NCBI RefSeq assembly: GCF_000717655.1
Contig: NZ_JNZY01000003.1
Location: forward strand, 240,599-304,598
Length of the DNA stretch: 64,000 nucleotides
Source: Streptomyces katrae
GTDB taxonomy: Bacteria; Actinomycetota; Actinomycetes; Streptomycetales; Streptomycetaceae
Direction of reading: 5' to 3'
The notes beneath the pieces were generated by a model that saw nothing but the letters and a program-made list of their open reading frames with translations, had not been told where the DNA came from and ran no database searches. Positions within the stretch are counted from its first letter, which is position 1. Every line of letters begins with the position of its first letter. A program made the translations under genes and the position numbers. Shown here piece by piece: positions 1-7,492 of the stretch.

Positions 1-708
1 GCTGCGACCGCGCCGCGCACCCTGGCGGGCGGGGTGGTGGCAGCCGATCCCCACCTCGTCACCAAGGTCCTCATCGGGATCAACCTGGCGCTGTTCCTGG
101 TGGGGCAGCTCGCGCCGGCGCTCGTCGTCCAGCTGGAGCTGCTCGGGCGGTACGTCGAGTACTTCGGCGGCCCCGTGGAAGGGGTTTCCACCGGCCAGTT
201 CCACCGGCTGCTGAGCTCGGTGTTCCTGCATGTGGAGTGGTGGCACATCGGGGGCAACATGCTGGCCCTGTGGGTGATCGGCGGACCGCTCGAAGCGGCT
301 CTGGGCCGGGTCCGCTACCTCGCCGTGTTCGTGCTGTCCGGCCTCGGCGGAAGTGCCCTCGTCTATCTGCTGACCGCCCCGAACACACCGACCCTCGGTG
401 CCTCCGGCGCCATCTTCGGCCTGCTCGGCGCAACCGTCGTCCTCGTGCGCCGGCTGCGCTACGAGATGCGGCCGGTGATCACCATGGTCGTGCTCATGCT
501 GGTGCTGACCTTCGTGCCGTTCGGAGGCAGCCTGTCCGTGTCCTGGCAGGCCCACATCGGCGGCCTGGTGACCGGGCTGCTGGTCGGTCTGGGCATGGTG
601 GGACCGGCCGCCGGCAGGACGCGCACGCTCGTCCAGTGGGGGACCTGCGCGGCGGCATTCCTGCTGGCAGCGGCGGTGGTCCTGATCCGTACGGCCGAAC
701 TCACCTGA
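1..708 (+). CDS. Rhomboid family intramembrane serine protease, 5' end missing
   Basis: The reading frame is open to the first base of the window, so the gene starts upstream; an internal GTG at 34 is not a convincing start. The visible part is almost all membrane helices. The catalytic serine is in the GASGAIFG motif and the catalytic histidine in WQAHIGG, which define the Ser/His dyad of rhomboids; it would cleave transmembrane substrates within the bilayer. Actinobacterial members next to crgA usually carry an N-terminal cysteine-rich zinc-ribbon segment, which would lie in the missing part (family knowledge, not seen here). The substrate is unknown. Confidence 0.9.
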   Translation, partial: AATAPRTLAGGVVAADPHLVTKVLIGINLALFLVGQLAPALVVQLELLGRYVEYFGGPVEGVSTGQFHRLLSSVFLHVEWWHIGGNMLALWVIGGPLEAALGRVRYLAVFVLSGLGGSALVYLLTAPNTPTLGASGAIFGLLGATVVLVRRLRYEMRPVITMVVLMLVLTFVPFGGSLSVSWQAHIGGLVTGLLVGLGMVGPAAGRTRTLVQWGTCAAAFLLAAAVVLIRTAELT

Positions 709-735
709 TCACACCGGCGTCAACACTCCACAGGG

Positions 736-787
736 TTATCCACAGATCTTCTGTCTTTTCCTCAGGTGTGGATGACGCTGTGGATAA
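736..787. promoter_or_regulatory. Cluster of DnaA boxes between rhomboid gene and crgA
   Basis: TTATCCACA is present on the plus strand at 736-744 and its exact reverse complement TGTGGATAA at 779-787. A one-mismatch copy, TGTGGATGA, lies at 767-775. Three boxes in 52 bp of a 142-bp convergent intergenic gap is far more than chance in DNA of this composition. They could titrate DnaA or bind it as a regulator. There is no AT-rich unwinding region and no dnaA or dnaN here, so this is not oriC. Confidence 0.7.
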
Positions 788-850
788 CTCATGGGGAGAG
801 CTTGTCGGACCCGGTGCGCCTGTGCTTGCCGGCGCTCGGACCGGGGCCGG

Positions 851-1105
851 CTACTTCCACTGAGTGGAGACGCCGAACCCCGCCGCGATGAAGCCGAAAC
901 CGACCACGATGTTCCAGTTGCCCAGTGCCTCGACCGGCAGCTGGGTCTCGGTCACGTAGAAGACGACGATCCACGCGAGACCGATCAGGAAGAACGCCAG
1001 CATGACCGGGGCGACCCAGCTGCGGTTGGTCAGCCTGATGGTCTGCGCCTGCTTCGCCGGCGGCGGCGTGTAGTCGTCCTTCTTGCGGATACGTGACTTC
1101 GGCAC
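851..1105 (-). CDS. crgA: Cell division protein CrgA
   Basis: 84 aa, the usual size of the family. The charged N-terminus ([16 protein letters not shown]) is followed by two transmembrane helices at about residues 31-52 and 64-80. CrgA is a small actinobacterial membrane protein that works at the division septum; in Streptomyces it influences FtsZ ring formation during sporulation, and in mycobacteria it recruits divisome partners. The gene is convergent with the rhomboid gene and divergent from the DUF881 gene, the standard arrangement in Streptomyces. Confidence 0.97.
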   Translation of the reverse strand: MPKSRIRKKDDYTPPPAKQAQTIRLTNRSWVAPVMLAFFLIGLAWIVVFYVTETQLPVEALGNWNIVVGFGFIAAGFGVSTQWK

Positions 1106-1196
1106 GAGGGGCTCTCCTGTCGATGCGCTGGGGACCTTGCCTGCCCCGGGCGTCCGTTAGCGTAGTGGACCTGTGGCGTTGAAGGAGAAGGGTACG

Positions 1197-1985
1197 TTGA
1201 GCAATTCCGACGACTCCTCCGCGGGTCCCCGTCGCCGGGCCAGACCGGTCCGGCTGCTGACGGCCGCCGTGTTCGCCCTGGCGGGCCTCATCTTCGTCAC
1301 CAGTTTCAACACGTCCAAGGGTACGAACATCCGGACGGACGCATCGCTCCTCAAGCTCTCGGACCTCATCCACGAGCGCAGCCAGAACAATGCGCTGCTC
1401 GAGCAGAGCACCGCGGCCGTCCGCAGCCGGGTGGACGCCCTCGCCGAGCGGGACGACGGCAGCACCAAGGCCGAGGACGCCAAACTGGCCGCCCTGCGCA
1501 TCGCCTCCGGCACCGAGCCGCTGTCCGGCAAGGGCCTCACGGTCACGCTGAACGACGCCCCGCCGAACGCCACGGCCCGCATCCCCAACGTGCCCGAGCC
1601 GCAGCCCAACGACCTGGTGATCCACCAGCAGGACCTCCAGGCCGTGGTGAACGCCCTGTGGCAGGGCGGCGCCCAGGGCATCCAGGTCATGGACCAGCGG
1701 CTGATCTCCACCAGCGCGGTGCGCTGCGTCGGCAACACGCTGATCCTCCAGGGCCGGGTCTACTCGCCCCCGTACAAGGTGACGGCGGTCGGCGACCCGG
1801 CCGCGCTGCGCAAGGCGCTCGCGGCCTCCCAGGCCCTGCAGAACTACCAGCTGTACGTGACGGCGTACGGGCTCGGCTGGAAAGTGGACGAGCACAAGGA
1901 GCTGACACTTCCCGGGTACTCCGGCACAGTGGACCTCCACTATGCGAAGCCGCTGGATGCCTCTTCCGCGACCAGTACGCCGTGA
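1197..1985 (+). CDS. DUF881 family membrane-anchored protein
   Basis: 262 aa from a TTG start at 1197, which I prefer over a GTG at 1173 because GAAGGAG at 1181-1187 sits at the right distance in front of it. One N-terminal membrane helix follows a basic stretch, then a coiled-coil-like segment (roughly residues 45-95) and the DUF881 domain to the end, which is predicted extracytoplasmic. DUF881 proteins are frequent neighbours of actinobacterial division and envelope genes, but their biochemical role is not known. The sortase gene downstream overlaps its 3' end by 44 bp, so the two are probably cotranscribed. Confidence 0.85.
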   Translation: MSNSDDSSAGPRRRARPVRLLTAAVFALAGLIFVTSFNTSKGTNIRTDASLLKLSDLIHERSQNNALLEQSTAAVRSRVDALAERDDGSTKAEDAKLAALRIASGTEPLSGKGLTVTLNDAPPNATARIPNVPEPQPNDLVIHQQDLQAVVNALWQGGAQGIQVMDQRLISTSAVRCVGNTLILQGRVYSPPYKVTAVGDPAALRKALAASQALQNYQLYVTAYGLGWKVDEHKELTLPGYSGTVDLHYAKPLDASSATSTP

Positions 1986-2727
1986 CGTCGTACTGCGCCT
2001 GGCGGTGCGGACCTTCAGCGAGGTGTGCCTGACGGCGGGCACGCTGATCGTGCTCTTCGTCGCGTACGTCCTGCTGTGGACCGGGGTCAAGGCCGACCGG
2101 GCCATGGACGGGGAGATGGCCCGGATGCGCGACCGCTGGGCCTCGGCCGCCGCGCCCGAGGCCGCCCCGGCCGCGAGCCCTGCCGCAAGCCCGGCCGTGA
2201 GCCCGGCCGCCCCGCAGCCCGCGCCCTCGCAGCCGGCGCAGGACCAGCCCGGTTACGTGCCGGGCCGGCCCTTCGCCGAGATGTACATCCCGCGCTTCGG
2301 CCCGGGCTGGAACAAGCCGGTCCTCGAGGGCACCGGTACGGAACTGCTGAAGAAGGGCCTCGGCCACTACCCGGGCACGGCCCGCCTCGGCGGCACCGGG
2401 AACTTCTCCGTGGCGGGCCACCGGCGGACCTACGGCGACCCCTTCAAGGACTTCCCCGAGCTGCGGCCCGGCGACGTCGTGATCCTCAAGGACGCGACGG
2501 CCTGGTACACGTACACGGTCCGCAGCGAGCCGCTGCGCACGCTGCCCACCGACATCGGCGTGGTCGACCCGGTGCCGCGCAGGTCGCCGTTCACGGGCCC
2601 CGGGCGGTACCTGACGCTGACGACCTGCGATCCGGAATGGGGCCACAGCCACCGGCTGGTCGTGTGGGCGGAGCTGACCGGGACCCGTACGGCCGCCCAG
2701 GGCCGCCCCGAGGGTTTGCCGAGCTGA
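1942..2727 (+). CDS. Class E sortase (first of three)
   Basis: 261 aa. One N-terminal membrane anchor (about residues 23-43), an Ala/Pro-rich linker (about residues 65-100), then the sortase domain. Catalytic residues are visible: His160 in AGHRRTYGD, Cys229 in TLTTC and an arginine in HRLVVW. Class E sortases of Streptomyces join LAXTG-type surface proteins such as long chaplins to peptidoglycan. The ATG at 1942 overlaps the DUF881 gene. It forms a cluster with two paralogues at 3627 and 4453, from which it is separated by a small membrane protein and an amidotransferase gene. Confidence 0.93.
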   Translation: MRSRWMPLPRPVRRDVVLRLAVRTFSEVCLTAGTLIVLFVAYVLLWTGVKADRAMDGEMARMRDRWASAAAPEAAPAASPAASPAVSPAAPQPAPSQPAQDQPGYVPGRPFAEMYIPRFGPGWNKPVLEGTGTELLKKGLGHYPGTARLGGTGNFSVAGHRRTYGDPFKDFPELRPGDVVILKDATAWYTYTVRSEPLRTLPTDIGVVDPVPRRSPFTGPGRYLTLTTCDPEWGHSHRLVVWAELTGTRTAAQGRPEGLPS

Positions 2728-2818
2728 CCCACCGGGCCGGGCCGCTGCCTTTAGTCTGTTCGCGTACCGCCCCCGCGGTGCGGTGGGTAGTTCGTGGACG
2801 GATAAGGAAACAGACGGC

Positions 2819-2995
2819 ATGTACGGCTGGATCTGGCGGCATCTGCCGGGCAACGCGTGGATCCGCGCGCTGATCTCCCTCGTACTGGTCTTCGCGGTGG
2901 TCTTCGTGCTGTTCCAGTACGTCTTCCCCTGGGCCGAGCCGCTCCTGCCGTTCAACGACGTAACGGTGGACGAGGGATCGGGAGCCACTCCGTGA
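2819..2995 (+). CDS. Small conserved membrane protein
   Basis: 58 aa from the ATG at 2819, preceded by AAGGAA at suitable spacing; a GTG at 2783 would add 12 residues that lack a ribosome site. A short amphipathic start (MYGWIWRHLPG) leads into one hydrophobic helix at about residues 16-37 and a short acidic tail. Its stop overlaps the start of the next gene by 4 bases (GTGA), implying translational coupling. No function is known to me. Confidence 0.75.
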   Translation: MYGWIWRHLPGNAWIRALISLVLVFAVVFVLFQYVFPWAEPLLPFNDVTVDEGSGATP

Positions 2996-3630
2996 GCGCG
3001 CGCATTCTGGTGGTCGACAACTACGACAGCTTTGTCTTCAACCTGGTCCAGTACCTGTACCAGCTCGGCGCCGAGTGCGAGGTGCTGCGCAACGACGAGG
3101 TCGAGCTCGCCCACGCGCAGGACGGCTTCGACGGCGTGCTGCTGTCGCCCGGGCCGGGAACGCCCGAGCAGGCGGGCGTCTGCATCGACATGGTCCGTCA
3201 CTGCGCCGACACCGGGGTCCCGGTCTTCGGCGTGTGCCTGGGCATGCAGTCCATGGCCGTCGCGTACGGCGGCGTCGTGGACCGGGCGCCCGAGCTGCTG
3301 CACGGGAAGACCTCGCCGGTGGTGCACGAGGGCCTCGGCGTCTTCACGGGGCTGCCGTCGCCGTTCACCGCCACCCGCTACCACTCGCTCGCGGCCGAGC
3401 CGGCGACCCTCCCGGACGTGCTGGAGGTCACCGCGCGCACCGAGGACGGGATCATCATGGGACTGCGGCACCGGGAGCACGACGTCGAGGGCGTGCAGTT
3501 CCACCCCGAGTCGGTGCTGACCGAGTGGGGCCACCGGATGCTCGCGAACTGGCTGGTCCGCTGCGGGGACGCGGGGGCCGTCGAGCGCTCGGTGGGGCTG
3601 GCCCCGGTGGTGGGCAAGGCCGTCGCGTGA
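2992..3630 (+). CDS. pabA: Anthranilate / aminodeoxychorismate synthase glutamine amidotransferase subunit
   Basis: 212 aa, a complete class I glutamine amidotransferase. It opens with ILVVDNYDSFVFN, has the oxyanion strand LLSPGPGTP, the nucleophile Cys82 in GVCLGMQ and the His171/Glu173 pair in QFHPES. It supplies ammonia from glutamine to a chorismate-using partner for folate (PabA) or tryptophan (TrpG) synthesis; sequence alone does not separate the two and no partner subunit is in the window. The GTG start overlaps the preceding stop and its own stop overlaps the next sortase start. In Streptomyces this gene is regularly embedded in the sortase cluster. Confidence 0.92.
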   Translation: MSARILVVDNYDSFVFNLVQYLYQLGAECEVLRNDEVELAHAQDGFDGVLLSPGPGTPEQAGVCIDMVRHCADTGVPVFGVCLGMQSMAVAYGGVVDRAPELLHGKTSPVVHEGLGVFTGLPSPFTATRYHSLAAEPATLPDVLEVTARTEDGIIMGLRHREHDVEGVQFHPESVLTEWGHRMLANWLVRCGDAGAVERSVGLAPVVGKAVA

Positions 3631-4439
3631 CCGCGGTCGCGCCGTCCGCGCCCACGGAGGGCCGGCCCGCGCGGCGCAGGGCAGCTCAGGAGGCCGCGAA
3701 GCGCTCGCGGAGGCGGGGCGGCGGACGGCGGCGCAGGCGGCCCGTGTCGGGCGGCCCGGTGGTCGTCGCGAGCCGGCTGGCCGGAGAGCTGTTCATCACG
3801 TTGGGCGTGGTGATGCTGCTGTTCGTCGCCTACCAGCTCTGGTACACGAACGTACTGGCGCAGCGGACGGCGAACGGGGCTGCGGGCTCGCTGCGGCAGA
3901 CCTGGGAGCAGGAGCCGGGCGGGGCCGCTGCGCCGGCCGTCTCGGCGTTCGAGCCGGGGCAGGGGTTCGCGATCCTGTACATCCCGAAGCTGGACGTGAA
4001 GGTGCCGGTGGCGGAGGGGATCAGCAAGCCGAAGGTGCTCGACAAGGGGATGGTCGGGCACTACGGGGACGGCGCGCTGAAGACGGCGATGCCGGCCGAC
4101 GAGCAGGGAAATTTCGCGCTGGCGGGCCACCGCAACACCCATGGCGAACCGTTCCGCTTCATCAACCGGCTGGTGCCGGGCGACCCGGTCGTGGTCGAGA
4201 CGCGGGACGCGTACTACACGTACGAGATCACCTCGTCGCTGGCGCAGACTCCGCCGACGAACGTGTCGGTGATCAAACCGGTGCCGGAGGGGTCGGGTTT
4301 CACCTCTCCGGGCCGGTACATCACGCTGACGACCTGTACCCCGGAGTTCACGAGCACCTACCGGATGATCGTATGGGGCAGGATGACCGGTGAACGCCCC
4401 CGCAGCCAGGGTGCTCCGCCCGCGCTGACGAGCCCGTAA
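3627..4439 (+). CDS. Class E sortase (second of three)
   Basis: 270 aa from GTG 3627 (4-base overlap with the upstream stop). The start is followed by a strongly basic cytoplasmic leader (residues about 10-40, many Arg/Lys), a membrane helix at about 52-72 and the sortase domain. Active-site residues are His168 (AGHRNTHGE), Cys237 (TLTTC) and Arg in YRMIVW. Likely to attach LAXTG-type surface proteins to the wall. The basic leader is longer than in the two paralogues and may affect membrane insertion or septal placement (inference). Confidence 0.93.
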   Translation: MTAVAPSAPTEGRPARRRAAQEAAKRSRRRGGGRRRRRPVSGGPVVVASRLAGELFITLGVVMLLFVAYQLWYTNVLAQRTANGAAGSLRQTWEQEPGGAAAPAVSAFEPGQGFAILYIPKLDVKVPVAEGISKPKVLDKGMVGHYGDGALKTAMPADEQGNFALAGHRNTHGEPFRFINRLVPGDPVVVETRDAYYTYEITSSLAQTPPTNVSVIKPVPEGSGFTSPGRYITLTTCTPEFTSTYRMIVWGRMTGERPRSQGAPPALTSP

Positions 4440-4452
4440 GGACGAACAAGCA

Positions 4453-5172
4453 GTGTCACGTGCCGCACCGCCGCCCCACCAGAGCCGCAGCGTGCTCGCC
4501 GGGTTCCTGAGCCTGCTGGGCGAGTTCCTGATCACCGTGGGCCTGGTGCTGGGCCTGTTCGTCGCGTATTCGCTGTGGTGGACGAACGTCCTCGCGGACC
4601 GGCAGGCCTCGGCGCGCGGCGACGACGTCCGCCGGCAGTGGCAGAGTGCCCCGGGGGCGAACGCGCCCGCGGCGCCGGGGGCACTGGACACCGAGGACGG
4701 CATCGGCTTCCTGCACGTGCCGGCGATGAAGAACGGCGAGGTCCTGGTCAAGCGGGGCACGGCGCCGGACATCCTCAACGACGGCGTGGCCGGGTACTAC
4801 ACCGACCCGGTGAAGGCGGCCCTGCCGTGGGAGCCGTCGGGGAACTTCTCGCTGGCGGCGCACCGGGACGGGCACGGGGCGAAGTTCCACAACATCGACA
4901 AGGTGAAGAACGGCGACGCGGTCGTCTTCGAGACGCGGGACACCTGGTACGTGTACAAGGTCTTCGCGGAGCTGCGCCAGACGTCGAAGTACGACGTGGA
5001 CGTGATCTCGGCGGTCCCGAAGGAGTCGGGGCGTACGGCCCCGGGCCGCTTCATCACCCTGACGACCTGCACCCCGGTGTACACCTCGAAGTTCCGGTAC
5101 GTCGTGTGGGGCGAGCTGGTGCGCACGGAGAAGGTGGACGCGAAGCGCACGCGCCCGGCGGAGCTGCGCTGA
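4453..5172 (+). CDS. Class E sortase (third of three)
   Basis: 239 aa from GTG 4453, 13 bp after the previous stop, so cotranscribed. Membrane helix near residues 21-42, then the sortase domain with His137, Cys206 in TLTTC and Arg in FRYVVW. The histidine sits in LAAHRDGHG, whereas the other two copies have AGHR, so the pocket differs slightly. Streptomyces coelicolor is known to use two adjacent class E sortases here to anchor chaplins for aerial growth; the third may have other substrates. Confidence 0.93.
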   Translation: MSRAAPPPHQSRSVLAGFLSLLGEFLITVGLVLGLFVAYSLWWTNVLADRQASARGDDVRRQWQSAPGANAPAAPGALDTEDGIGFLHVPAMKNGEVLVKRGTAPDILNDGVAGYYTDPVKAALPWEPSGNFSLAAHRDGHGAKFHNIDKVKNGDAVVFETRDTWYVYKVFAELRQTSKYDVDVISAVPKESGRTAPGRFITLTTCTPVYTSKFRYVVWGELVRTEKVDAKRTRPAELR

Positions 5173-5227
5173 CACGGGAAAGCCCCTGTGAGCGGCTCTG
5201 AGGCCGCCCACAGGGGCTTTTCCGTGT
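5172..5227. terminator. Bidirectional hairpin between sortase cluster and pknB
   Basis: Arms 5172-5190 and 5209-5227 (core AGCCCCTGTG / CACAGGGGCT) pair over 19 bp with one mismatch, around an 18-base GC-rich loop. A run of T follows the core on the plus strand and, by symmetry, on the minus strand. It lies between two convergent operons and probably ends both. Confidence 0.85.
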
Positions 5228-5250
5228 CTCCAGGCGGTTCGGGCCGCCGG

Positions 5251-7278
5251 TTAGCGCCGGCCGCCCGTCAGGCCGCCGAAGAGCGTCCCGCCGTCGTTGC
5301 CGCCGTTCTGCTGGCCGGGCATGGTCTGGACGTTGATGACCCGGCCCGCCTCGACGGGGGTACCCGCCGGGGGATCCGTCTGCACGATGATCGCCTTGTC
5401 GTCCGTCGCGCCCACGATGACCTGGAGGCTCAGGCCCCGGCTCGCGAGGTCGGCCTTGGCCTGGGCGACGGTCTTGCCGATCAGCTGCGGGACCTGGGTG
5501 TTCTGGCCGGCCTTGGCGATCTGCACGTTGACCGTCGTGCCCACCGCGAGCTGCTCGCCCGGCTGGTACTGCTGCTGGACGATCGTCTTCGGCGGGGCAC
5601 CGGGAGAGTCGACCTCCGTCACGCTGCCCAGCTTGAGCTTGGCATCGTTCAGAGCCTTGACCGCTGCCTCCCTGGTCTTCCCGAGGAGGTCCGGCATCTC
5701 GGACTTCGACTGCTCCTTGGCGACGGTCAGCGTGACGGTCGAGCCCTTCGCGGCCTTGCCGCCGCTCTTCGGGGTCTGGTCCAGGACGGTGCCGGCGGTC
5801 CGGTCGGACTCCTGGGTCTTCTTCTCGACCGCGAAGCCCTTGTCCTTGAGCGCCTTCTCGGCGTCCTCGAACTTCACGTTGAGGACGTCGGGGACGGCCA
5901 CCTCCGGCGCGCCCGAGGAGATCTTGACCTTGACCGTCGAGCCCTTGTCGACCTTGGTGTCGGGCGCCGGGATCTGCGAACAGATGTTGCCCTTGGGCTG
6001 GTTGTCGCAGGCCTCGTCGGCTTCCTTCTCGACCTTGAGGCCGACGTTGTCGCCGGTCTTCTGCGCCTGCTCGAGGGTCGCGCCGATGAGCTTGGGCACG
6101 GTGGGCCGGTTGTCGGCGCCGCCGCTGAAGAGGGAGCGGCCGATGAGGATGGCGCCGACCAGGACGAGGATGCCGGCCGTGACCAGCAGGATCGTCGAGG
6201 CCTTGCTCTTCTTCTGCTGGCGGCGGCCGTGGCCGCCCTGGTCGTAGCCGCCCTGGCCCTGGTCGCCGTAGCCGTATCCGCCGTCGCCCGGGGCCATCGG
6301 CGGGAGCATGGAGGTCTGGCCGGCGTCGGCGGCGCGCAGGGCGGTGGTGGGCTGGTCGTACCCCTGGTGTCCGTAGCCGTGGCCCTGGTCGGGGTAGCCG
6401 TAGCCGGGGGCGCCCATGGCGGCGGCAGCGGCTACGGGCTGGCCCTCGAGGCAGGCCTCGATGTCGGCGCGCATCTCGTCGGCGGACTGGTAGCGGTAGT
6501 CGGGGTCCTTGACGAGAGCCTTCAACACGATCGCGTCCATCTCGGGCGTGATCTCGGGGTCGAAGTTCGACGGCGGCTGGGGTTCTTCCCGTACGTGCTG
6601 GTACGCGACGGCGACAGGGGAGTCGCCGATGAACGGGGGCCGGACGCTGAGGAGTTCGTACAGCAGGCAGCCCGCGGAGTAGAGGTCGGAGCGTGCGTCG
6701 ACCTGCTCGCCCTTGGCCTGCTCCGGGGAGAGGTACTGGGCGGTGCCGATGACGGCCGCGGTCTGCGTCATGGTCATGCCGGAGTCGCCCATGGCGCGGG
6801 CGATGCCGAAGTCCATGACCTTGACCTGGCCGGTCCGGGTCAGCATCACGTTGGCGGGCTTGATGTCGCGGTGCACGATGCCGGCGCGGTGCGAGTACTC
6901 GAGGGCCTGGAGGATGCCGATGCACATCTCCAGGGTGCGCTCGGGCAGCAGCTTGCGGCCCGAGTGCAGCAGCTCGCGCAGGGTGGAGCCGTCGACGTAC
7001 TCCATCACGATGTACGGGATGGAGATGTTGTCGACGTAGTCCTCGCCGGTGTCGTAGACCGCGACGATCGCCGGGTGGTTCAGCGACGCGGCCGACTGGG
7101 CCTCGCGCCGGAACCGGGCCTGGAAGGACGGGTCACGGGCGAGATCGGCGCGCAGGGTCTTGACGGCGACGGTACGGCCGAGCCGGGTGTCGTGGGCGAG
7201 GTAGACCTCGGCCATGCCACCGCGGCCGAGCACGTGGCTCAGCTCGTACCGGCCGCCGAGGCGACGCGGCTCTTCCAT
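5251..7278 (-). CDS. pknB: PASTA-domain Ser/Thr protein kinase (PknB/Stk type)
   Basis: 675 aa from ATG 7278, which has GGAGAGGG upstream. Cytoplasmic Hanks-type kinase: glycine loop GRGGMAEV, Lys40, HRDIKPAN with Asp138, DFG at 156-158 and a threonine-rich activation loop (around 169-173). A His/Gly/Tyr-rich linker leads to a membrane helix near residue 360 and four extracellular PASTA repeats that in this family bind muropeptides or lipid II. Last gene of the fhaA-fhaB-pstP-rodA-pbpA-pknB operon, so the kinase is made with its phosphatase, FHA readers and elongation or division synthases. A 214-bp gap to pbpA leaves room for its own promoter; it contains the palindrome TACCGGACCGGTA at 7394-7406. 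Confidence 0.96.
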   Translation of the reverse strand: MEEPRRLGGRYELSHVLGRGGMAEVYLAHDTRLGRTVAVKTLRADLARDPSFQARFRREAQSAASLNHPAIVAVYDTGEDYVDNISIPYIVMEYVDGSTLRELLHSGRKLLPERTLEMCIGILQALEYSHRAGIVHRDIKPANVMLTRTGQVKVMDFGIARAMGDSGMTMTQTAAVIGTAQYLSPEQAKGEQVDARSDLYSAGCLLYELLSVRPPFIGDSPVAVAYQHVREEPQPPSNFDPEITPEMDAIVLKALVKDPDYRYQSADEMRADIEACLEGQPVAAAAAMGAPGYGYPDQGHGYGHQGYDQPTTALRAADAGQTSMLPPMAPGDGGYGYGDQGQGGYDQGGHGRRQQKKSKASTILLVTAGILVLVGAILIGRSLFSGGADNRPTVPKLIGATLEQAQKTGDNVGLKVEKEADEACDNQPKGNICSQIPAPDTKVDKGSTVKVKISSGAPEVAVPDVLNVKFEDAEKALKDKGFAVEKKTQESDRTAGTVLDQTPKSGGKAAKGSTVTLTVAKEQSKSEMPDLLGKTREAAVKALNDAKLKLGSVTEVDSPGAPPKTIVQQQYQPGEQLAVGTTVNVQIAKAGQNTQVPQLIGKTVAQAKADLASRGLSLQVIVGATDDKAIIVQTDPPAGTPVEAGRVINVQTMPGQQNGGNDGGTLFGGLTGGRR

Positions 7279-7492
7279 AACGTTGCAGCCCTCTCCGTCA
7301 GTCCCGACCGCACCCGTGTGTGGTCCGGCGGTGTGCTGTTCGCGCAAAGGCTACCGGCCGATCGTCGGTGATCGGTTCGTGACCACAGGCTGATACCGGA
7401 CCGGTACCGTACGCTCGGATCCGGGCGGGAACAGTGATGTGGATCACTCCAGTTCGGCCTTTTGTGCCCCTGTCGGCCGTTGCGCTCCTCCG

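Noticed and set aside
736..787. Possible replication origin from clustered DnaA boxes
   Set aside because: Only two or three boxes, no AT-rich unwinding region and no dnaA/dnaN neighbours; oriC of Streptomyces has many more boxes.
5188..7371. Long plus-strand open frame of about 720 codons opposite pknB
   Set aside because: Antisense shadow; pknB has all kinase and PASTA motifs in the other strand.
7394..7406. TACCGGACCGGTA palindrome between pbpA and pknB considered as an operator
   Set aside because: Short, isolated and without a second copy elsewhere in the window; kept only as a remark in the pknB entry.
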